DNA from: Pseudodesulfovibrio sp.
GTDB taxonomy: Bacteria > Desulfobacterota > Desulfovibrionia > Desulfovibrionales > Desulfovibrionaceae
Direction of reading: 5' to 3'
Length of the DNA stretch: 11,228 bases
NCBI GenBank assembly: GCA_022712815.1
Contig: JAFLJW010000388.1
Span: 1-11,228, forward strand
Numbering within the stretch: the first letter of the stretch is position 1; each line of letters begins with the position of its first letter. Positions 6,430 to 11,228 of this stretch are shown here, one piece after another. The notes beneath the pieces were generated by a model. The model had not been told where the DNA came from and did no database searches. It saw only the letters and a program-made list of their open reading frames with translations. Made by a program: the position numbers and the translations under genes.

Positions 6430-6579
6430 GTTGGTGAAGGCTGATAACAGCCGACACGGTGTAGGAACCTGTCACGTTATCAATACCTCCCATCAACGCG
6501 CAAGCGGATATTTGTCTCAGCCAAAACACCTTGGTGAATACCGGGCAAGGGTCTGTCCGGCTCCCAGGAGGATTTGTTG
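6430..6579 (+). promoter_or_regulatory. Structured leader of the scaffold gene
   Basis: This stretch, with 6397-6429, is a gap of 183 bases with no supported gene beyond the 13-codon frame. Potential helices on the + strand: GGCTG ataa CAGCC (6439-6452); GACA-GGT/ACC-TGTC with one bulged C (6453-6473); CGC closed by a GCAA tetraloop and GCG (6497-6506); and CCGGGC/GTCCGG with an eight-base loop (6541-6560, one G-U). CCTCC at 6486-6490 is complementary to GGAGG (6567-6571), the ribosome site of the scaffold gene, so translation start could be masked. No clear sigma70 promoter or U-tract terminator was found. The concentration of helices points to cis-regulation or a processed small RNA; no known family is recognised. 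Confidence 0.4.
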
Positions 6580-7623
6580 ATGTCGAAAGACGAATATGCA
6601 GGACTGCCAGCCCAAGTACGGAAAGAAGCCGAGGAAGCTGACCGTATGCAAGCTGAAATGTCCGGCGCAGGGAAGACCCCTGGAACACCTGACGATGTTC
6701 AGGCTCCTGATGGTGCGGCTCCCGTCAATGCCAATGAGAACCCCGATGGTTTCGGTCAGAACGTCAAAGGAACACCGGAAAAAACTCCGGCTCCTGCCGA
6801 CGATTTTGAGCAGAAATACAAGGTTCTTCGCGGCAAGTACGACAAGGAAGTCCCTGAACTGAATGTGAAAGTTCGCGGAATGCACGTCGAGAATACCGAA
6901 CTCAGGGACCGCAACGCGGCCCTTGAACAGGCTCTCTCTGCACGTTCGCAGGACAACAGCAATCAGAACAGTGGCGACCAGTCGTCTGAGTCCGGCAACC
7001 CCGGACTCAATCCCGGTGACTTTGCGGAGTACGGACAAGAATTCGTACAGATGGCGGAAGAGAACAAGACTCTCAGGAATGATCTGAACGCGATGAAAGG
7101 TCAGGTGAAAGCCGTGGCCGAGACATCGCAGAAGACTGCCAAAAAAGAGTTCACATCCAACCTGACCGGCTTGAAAGCTGATTGGGCTGCCATCGATGCT
7201 GATCCAGCCTTTGATAACTGGCTCTATGAGACAGGTAAAAAGGAGAACTACACTTCTGCCGCCTCTCAAAACAATGCGCAGGAGATTGTGGATATCATGG
7301 ATCTTTATCTCGCACGCACCGGGAAGACCTACGGCAAGAAGCCGCCAGCATCTCGGAGTGATGACCCTGCCCCCATTCCTGCCAATGTGCCTGATATCGA
7401 ATCCCAAGTCGCACCGGATACAACCGGATCGGCTCAGGGAAGCGGAGAAGAGGAACAGCAGACCTACTGGAAGGCCGCAGACGTAAGCTTGTTCTTCGAC
7501 AAGTACGCTTTGCAGTCCTACCCGTTCCAAGTGGGCGAACTTGTGGTCAACAACCCCGAAGAAGCTGCGCGTATCGATAACGATATTACACGCGCCAATA
7601 AAGAGAATCGGATCATTGGCTAG
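6580..7623 (+). CDS. Capsid scaffolding protein
   Basis: A 347-residue, acidic, low-complexity protein directly before the major capsid gene, the classic place and character of a scaffold that shapes the procapsid and is then removed. Start ATG 6580 has AGGAGGA at 6566-6572; the TTG codons at 6574 and 6577 are too close to it. Order: a charged N-terminus (1-28); a Pro/Ala/Asp-rich disordered part (30-75); a coiled-coil stretch (about 77-122) including KYKVLRGKYDKEVPELNVKV; a Ser/Asn/Gly linker (123-147); a second helical segment (about 150-192, FVQMAEENKTLRNDLNAMKG); a compact-looking region with DADPAFDNWLYETGK (206-220); another disordered linker (253-294); and a C-terminal helical end (about 296-347) that in scaffolds often binds coat protein. 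No protease motif is seen. Confidence 0.8.
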   Translation: MSKDEYAGLPAQVRKEAEEADRMQAEMSGAGKTPGTPDDVQAPDGAAPVNANENPDGFGQNVKGTPEKTPAPADDFEQKYKVLRGKYDKEVPELNVKVRGMHVENTELRDRNAALEQALSARSQDNSNQNSGDQSSESGNPGLNPGDFAEYGQEFVQMAEENKTLRNDLNAMKGQVKAVAETSQKTAKKEFTSNLTGLKADWAAIDADPAFDNWLYETGKKENYTSAASQNNAQEIVDIMDLYLARTGKTYGKKPPASRSDDPAPIPANVPDIESQVAPDTTGSAQGSGEEEQQTYWKAADVSLFFDKYALQSYPFQVGELVVNNPEEAARIDNDITRANKENRIIG

Positions 7624-7660
7624 ACCTATGCCGAAACTCCAGGTGTGAGGGAGATAAACC

Positions 7661-8584
7661 ATGGCTGGTTATCCTGTAGCAGACGGTGTGCCGTCTCATC
7701 ACGGCAATTACACCCCGACTTTGTTCAGCAAGAAATTGCTGGTCAAATTTTATCTTGCAACCGTGTTTGGCAGAATTGCCAACACTGATTACGAGGGCGA
7801 AATCAAGGATATGGGCGACACCGTCGAAATTCGCACGGTTCCCGATGTCGCTATCCGCGACTACACGAAGGGTATGAACCTTCAGTATGACAATCAAAAC
7901 CCCGACACCGTGACCCTGAACATCGACAAGGGCAAATATTACGGTGTCAACATCTCGGATGTGGACCGAATCCAGTCCGATATCGCATTCCAGGAAAAAT
8001 GGGCGGCTGATGCTGGTGAGCAGTTGAAGATCGAAGTTGATGGGGACATTCTCACCGGCATGATCGATACTGCTACCGCCACCTACAACCGTGGCGCAAC
8101 CGCTGGCAAGATCAGTGCAAATGTCAACCTTGGTGTGACCGGCAGCCCGGTCGCTCTCTCCAAGGCAAACATTATCGATTTTATCGTGAGCATGGGCCAG
8201 GTGCTTGATGAACAGAACATTCCTGAGTCTGACCGTTGGCTTGTAATGCCTGCATGGGCTTGCGCCCGTATCAAGACTTCCGAACTCAAGGACGCTTCCT
8301 TGAGCGGAGATGGTAAGTCCATACTGCGTAATGGCCGTATCGGTATCATCAACAACTTTGAAATCTTCATGTCCAACAACCTGCCGCACGTCACCGACAC
8401 TAACGAATGCTTCTATCCCTATGCTGGTCACAAGTCCGGCCTGACCTTCGCATCGCAGTTCATCAAGAACGAGATGCTGAAGAACCCCACGGACTTTGGC
8501 GACCTCATGCGTGGTTTGCAGGTCTTTGGTTACAAAGTCGTGAAACCTGAAGCCATCGTTCAGGCGTACGTCAAGGCTGCGTAA
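7661..8584 (+). CDS. Major capsid protein
   Basis: A 307-residue protein after the scaffold, with ribosome site GAGGGAGA (7647-7654) before ATG 7661. The N-terminus (AGYPVADGVPS, then NYTPTLFSKKLLVKFYLATVF and IANTDYEGEIKDMGDTVEIRT), the central VDRIQSDIAFQEKWAADAGE and the later SDRWLVMPAWACARIKTSEL match what is usual in shell proteins expected to have the HK97 fold: an N-arm, a long spine helix near residues 100-130, and a mixed alpha/beta P and A domain. The length suits a mid-size capsid without a fused protease. The codon choices look regular, with many C-ending codons, as expected for a highly expressed gene. A stem-loop follows the gene. I cannot name the exact capsid family (P22-coat-like or another) from sequence alone. 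Confidence 0.87.
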   Translation: MAGYPVADGVPSHHGNYTPTLFSKKLLVKFYLATVFGRIANTDYEGEIKDMGDTVEIRTVPDVAIRDYTKGMNLQYDNQNPDTVTLNIDKGKYYGVNISDVDRIQSDIAFQEKWAADAGEQLKIEVDGDILTGMIDTATATYNRGATAGKISANVNLGVTGSPVALSKANIIDFIVSMGQVLDEQNIPESDRWLVMPAWACARIKTSELKDASLSGDGKSILRNGRIGIINNFEIFMSNNLPHVTDTNECFYPYAGHKSGLTFASQFIKNEMLKNPTDFGDLMRGLQVFGYKVVKPEAIVQAYVKAA

Positions 8585-8607
8585 TCGACGATTAACTAAT
8601 TAACCGG

Positions 8608-8635
8608 GGAGAGCGGGTTTTCCGCTCTCCTTATT
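8608..8635 (+). terminator. Strong stem-loop after the capsid gene, terminator-like
   Basis: GGAGAGCGG (8608-8616) and CCGCTCTCC (8622-8630) form a perfect 9-bp stem with loop GTTTT. It is followed by TTATT, a weak U-tract, and sits 23 bases after the capsid stop and just before the next ribosome site (GGAGA 8636-8640). It could be a partial terminator that lowers transcription into the connector genes, or a 3' stabiliser of capsid mRNA. Confidence 0.6.
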
Positions 8636-8645
8636 GGAGACTAAA

Positions 8646-9170
8646 ATGCCCAAGACTGAACACATGATTACCCCTGACGGTGATTTGCACGTCTACAACG
8701 CACGCATTGCCGAATACAATGGTTGGCTCAAAGCAACTCCCGCAGAGGTAAAAGCCCACTTTGAAGCGCATCTTGTGGTTGTTGAGGACGAAAATCCTGA
8801 ACTGCCGGAAGAAGCGCAGGAAAGCGGGGATGAAGAACTGACCACTGCAAACGCCAGGATCAAGGAATTGGAAGAAAAACTGGCAAGAAAAGACATCGGC
8901 ACCGCTTCTGCACTTCCTGTGCAGAGCAAGCCTGCCTCCAACGACGAAAACGATTCTCAGGAAACTGGAGGGGAAGAAGAAAAAAACGATCCCGACACCT
9001 GCGAAACCCTGGGAGAAGCCGTTGCCACGGTCAATTCCATGACCAGCAACGAGTGCGATGCTTATGCCTCCAAGCTCGGCATGGAACCCTTCGGTTCTCG
9101 AGTCAAGGTTGGCGACAAGCAGGACACTATTATCACCAAGATGGAAGAACTCGCGGCTGCCGCAAAGTAA
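8646..9170 (+). CDS. Small acidic head-module protein, unknown function
   Basis: A 174-residue protein. ATG 8646 has GGAGA at 8636-8640, five bases upstream. The N-terminal ~45 residues (MITPDGDLHVYNARIAEYNG, WLKATPAEVKAHFEAHL) look like a small folded unit. Residues about 45-125 are very acidic and low in complexity, with a helix TTANARIKELEEKLARK and a Glu/Asn/Asp linker. The C-terminal ~50 residues (SNECDAYASKLGMEPFGSRV, KVGDKQDTIITKMEELAAAA) resemble a small helix-extension-helix (HeH/SAP-like) module of the kind found in some phage structural proteins; this likeness is tentative. Position after the capsid gene suggests a decoration, internal head, or head-completion role. No catalytic motif is visible. 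Confidence 0.7.
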   Translation: MPKTEHMITPDGDLHVYNARIAEYNGWLKATPAEVKAHFEAHLVVVEDENPELPEEAQESGDEELTTANARIKELEEKLARKDIGTASALPVQSKPASNDENDSQETGGEEEKNDPDTCETLGEAVATVNSMTSNECDAYASKLGMEPFGSRVKVGDKQDTIITKMEELAAAAK

Positions 9171-9202
9171 GCCCATATCAGAGAGGGGGATAGGGAGAGA
9201 AC

Positions 9203-9868
9203 ATGATAGCCAGCGAAGTGATTTACGAAGTCCTGACAGATTTGCAGGAAAGTGATCCAGAGAACCCGGTCAGGTGGAGCCACGTCAAGATGATGGTTTT
9301 TTTGACCGGTGCCATGCGTCAGATTGTCCTTATGCGGCCTGACGCAAACTCTGTCACTGAGCCTTTTAAATTGGCTGAGGACAAAACCAAGCAGACCATA
9401 CCGACCGAAGCCAGCCAGTTCCTTGGTATTGTCCGTAATATGGGTGCTGACGGGGAAACTCCAGGCACTCCGGTGACTGTCGTAGATCGTGATTCGCTGG
9501 ATGCGGTGAATTCAGCCTGGCATACGGACGATGTCGATATGGCCATTGACCACTACACGTTCAATGAGAAGATTCCCGATGTCTTTTTCGTGACTCCGCG
9601 CCCGGGCGCAGATGTTTATGTCGAGATTGAATACTCCAAGCCGCCTACAAAGGTGACGGCCTTGGACGATGTTCTTGATCTCGGAGATGTTTGGGCAGAG
9701 CCGATCCGTGAATACATGATGCACCGGGCCTTTTCTGGCAACAAATCGTCTCAGGCCGATTTGATAAAGGGCAAAGAGCATCTGTCCCAATTCTATTTGT
9801 TGTTGGGTGAGGAGTCGAAAGCACGCCTAGTGTTCTCTCCCAATGCGGATAATGGAGGCAACGTATAG
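9203..9868 (+). CDS. Head-tail connector/adaptor protein (DUF6682-like)
   Basis: A 221-residue protein with GGGAGAGA (9193-9200) before ATG 9203. Its pattern resembles the phage adaptor family I know as DUF6682: an N-terminal helical part (IASEVIYEVLTDLQESDPEN, then VRWSHVKMMVFLTGAMRQIV and MRPDAN), a beta-rich centre with TIPTEASQFLGIVRN and RDSLDAVNSAWHTD, a FFVTPRP strand, and a C-terminal helix region (WAEPIREYMMHRAFSGNK) similar to gp4/gp6-type neck proteins that bind below the portal. The family call is from memory of its residue pattern, not from a search. Position between capsid and the second connector supports a neck role. The stop TAG (9866-9868) is two bases before the next ATG. 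Confidence 0.72.
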   Translation: MIASEVIYEVLTDLQESDPENPVRWSHVKMMVFLTGAMRQIVLMRPDANSVTEPFKLAEDKTKQTIPTEASQFLGIVRNMGADGETPGTPVTVVDRDSLDAVNSAWHTDDVDMAIDHYTFNEKIPDVFFVTPRPGADVYVEIEYSKPPTKVTALDDVLDLGDVWAEPIREYMMHRAFSGNKSSQADLIKGKEHLSQFYLLLGEESKARLVFSPNADNGGNV

Positions 9869-9870
9869 CC

Positions 9871-10506
9871 ATGACAATCATATTCGTTTCCTTGCGGGAG
9901 TTCCTTCCCCAAGTCCAACATGCCGTCCATAAATGCCCGATTATTTCGATGATTAATGCACTCCGCGAGGCTGCAATTGAGTTTTGCAAGGAAACGAAGG
10001 TCTGGAAACAGTCGGATATCCTGATTGCAACCGTGGCCGGGACCGCAGCCTACGAGATTGTACCGCCTGAAAAGACAGATGTGAGTTCAATTGTCATGGT
10101 GAAACACGATGGACAGAAACTCAATCCTTTGTCGGCGGATATGATGGATCGGCAAGCTTCTGCATCCGGCACACCTCGGTATTTCACATTTGAGGAACCG
10201 TTGACGCTGAACTTCGCACCGACACCGGATACCAGCGCGGTGGATATCATCTCAGTCAAGGTAGCTTTGCAGCCTGTGTACAACGCCACGGAAGTGCCTG
10301 CGTTCCTGCTTGCCAGGTACAAGGGCGCGATTGTCGCAAAGGCAAAGTCTATTTTGATGATGATCCCCGACAAAGCTTGGACCGACTACCAACTGGCCGC
10401 AGCTAATAATGCACAGTTCAAGCAGGAAATGTATGCCATCAAAATTTCTGTGGAGAAGGGCGGGACAACTAAGTCTTTGCGCGTCAAACACCGGAAATTT
10501 ATCTAA
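9871..10506 (+). CDS. Second head-tail connector / neck structural protein
   Basis: A 211-residue protein. ATG 9871 has GGAGG at 9854-9858, a rather long 12-base spacing that straddles the previous stop, so coupling is likely. It opens with LREFLPQVQHAVHKCPIISM and a helix INALREAAIEFCKET, then a beta-rich middle (TAAYEIVPPEKTDVSSIV, GTPRYFTF, VDIISVKVALQP) and closes with a helical part (FLLARYKGAIVAKAKSILM, KAWTDYQLAAANNAQFKQEM). This order, helix then beta sandwich then helices, is common among phage neck or tail-tubular-A-like proteins. I cannot name a specific family. Both connectors share a helical N-terminus and beta centre but no obvious sequence identity. Next gene begins 12 bases after the stop. 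Confidence 0.68.
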   Translation: MTIIFVSLREFLPQVQHAVHKCPIISMINALREAAIEFCKETKVWKQSDILIATVAGTAAYEIVPPEKTDVSSIVMVKHDGQKLNPLSADMMDRQASASGTPRYFTFEEPLTLNFAPTPDTSAVDIISVKVALQPVYNATEVPAFLLARYKGAIVAKAKSILMMIPDKAWTDYQLAAANNAQFKQEMYAIKISVEKGGTTKSLRVKHRKFI

Positions 10507-10518
10507 GAGAGGGAAGTT

Positions 10519-11228
10519 ATGGGCCAGACACAACTTGCAAACCGTGCGCGGACTTTGTTGCTTTTGGGAATTGATGCTGTTGAGACAGAAGTACGCATAC
10601 TAGCCGGTGATGCTGGTTTGTTTCCTGCTTTGGAAATCAGTGGTGACAATTTTTACGCGGCTATCGTCGATGTTTCCAACAACCTTGAGTATGTCAAAAT
10701 TACGGCCAGGGCAGAGAACGTCCTGACGGTTGTTCGCGGAGTTGGTGGAACAACCGCACGTGTTTTTTCGGCTGGATCGAGGCTTGAACTGCGAATCATC
10801 GACGAAGCGTGGCGAAACCTTGCTGACAACCCTTGGCATAGGCCGAAGGACAGTGCAGGGGGTGTTGTCTCACCTGTATTGGTTGATGATACCCATTTTT
10901 ATGTAGCAGGTGAGTTCTCTGAGTTCTTTCATGCTCAAAGGGCATTGAATATTGCACAGACTGCCAGCGGATATGGTGTTGTTGATTCATCTTCGTATGA
11001 TGAGGATATGGACCGGACAACGGTCACCGTCTCCGAAGTTGCCCTTGATGCAGGTCTTACATTGGTAGAAGTGGGGATAGATATTAACTCTGTACCCACG
11101 CCCTATGTTGAAGACCCTACAATCCTTAAAAGTTCTGATATTGGGGAGACCGTAGAGCCTGCCAATGCCGATATCCTCAAAACCGACACTTCGGACCTTC
11201 TCCAAGCCGTGTACGGCGACGAAGCGCA
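10519..11228 (+). CDS. Tail-fibre-like / appendage protein, 3' end missing
   Basis: The frame opens at ATG 10519 behind AGAGAGGGAAG (10506-10516) and stays open to the window end, giving 236 codons. The N-terminal ~95 residues show a pattern frequent at the base of phage fibre or appendage proteins: LAGDAGLFPALEISGDNFY, AAIVDVSNNLEYVKITARAE, NVLTVVRGVGGTTARVF, SAGSRLELR. Then comes a low-complexity/beta region (VVSPVLVDDTHFYVAGEFSE) and a coiled or linker-like end rich in Asp, Thr and Val. The first 95 residues probably attach to the neck or tail, with receptor-binding parts downstream of the window. A structural protein other than a fibre (for example a tail-hub domain) cannot be excluded. 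Confidence 0.65.
   Translation, partial: MGQTQLANRARTLLLLGIDAVETEVRILAGDAGLFPALEISGDNFYAAIVDVSNNLEYVKITARAENVLTVVRGVGGTTARVFSAGSRLELRIIDEAWRNLADNPWHRPKDSAGGVVSPVLVDDTHFYVAGEFSEFFHAQRALNIAQTASGYGVVDSSSYDEDMDRTTVTVSEVALDAGLTLVEVGIDINSVPTPYVEDPTILKSSDIGETVEPANADILKTDTSDLLQAVYGDEA

Noticed and set aside
6397..6444. Readthrough or ribosomal bypass extending the 13-codon frame
   Set aside because: The frame after the stop gives only 15 codons before another stop, with no recognisable continuation of a protein and no matching take-off and landing codons seen.
6385..6579. Group I or group II intron in the second gap
   Set aside because: I found no domain V-like hairpin or group I core pairing, and no split gene whose halves would join; the gap is also short for such introns.
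6158..6688. A 176-codon - strand frame covering the second non-coding gap
   Set aside because: It overlaps two + strand genes, has no recognisable domain, and the gap is better explained by RNA helices; it is most likely a chance open frame.
6517..7662. A 381-codon open frame on the - strand across the scaffold gene
   Set aside because: It is the mirror of a well-supported + strand gene with a strong ribosome site, no family features were seen in it, and all neighbours are on the + strand. Similar minus-strand frames over the terminase, portal and capsid genes were rejected for the same reason.

Overview
This window is the late (lysis, packaging and head) module of a tailed double-stranded DNA phage or prophage. 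All recognisable genes lie on the + strand and are tightly packed, mostly with start/stop overlaps or gaps under 65 bases. The host is probably a Gram-negative bacterium, because an inner-membrane/outer-membrane spanin pair is present. The moderate GC content would fit a proteobacterium, possibly a Desulfovibrionaceae-like host, but nothing in the window settles the host. Integration genes, tRNAs, insertion sequences and CRISPR arrays were not seen.

Layout: (1) Lysis cassette, 2-1221: the 3' part of a lytic transglycosylase endolysin, an i-spanin, an out-of-frame overlapping lipoprotein o-spanin, and a 70-residue single-membrane-span protein resembling XhlA/holin-associated proteins. (2) Non-coding gap 1222-1456, rich in potential RNA hairpins and carrying a sigma70-like promoter candidate. 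(3) A 155-residue protein that looks like a miniature protein-kinase fold, directly coupled to the packaging genes. (4) Packaging and portal: terminase small subunit, terminase large subunit, and a large portal protein (710 residues). (5) An 87-residue helical protein of unknown role, followed by a 13-codon reading frame and a second hairpin-rich gap (about 6385-6571). (6) Scaffolding protein and major capsid protein, then a 9-bp GC-rich stem-loop. (7) A small acidic head-module protein, two head-tail connector-type proteins, and the 5' part of a gene with a tail-fibre-like N-terminus that runs off the window.

How the parts fit: terminase small and large subunits cut and pump DNA through the portal into a procapsid built from major capsid protein on the scaffold. 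The two connector proteins then close the neck and a fibre or appendage is attached. At the end of infection the transglycosylase cuts peptidoglycan and the spanins fuse the inner and outer membranes. A fibre-like gene straight after the connectors, with no tail tube or tape-measure gene in between, together with a large portal, suggests a short-tailed (podovirus-like) virion; this is an inference.

The least ordinary items are the two structured intergenic regions, which are the only gaps over 100 bases, and the very short kinase-like protein between the lysis and packaging modules.
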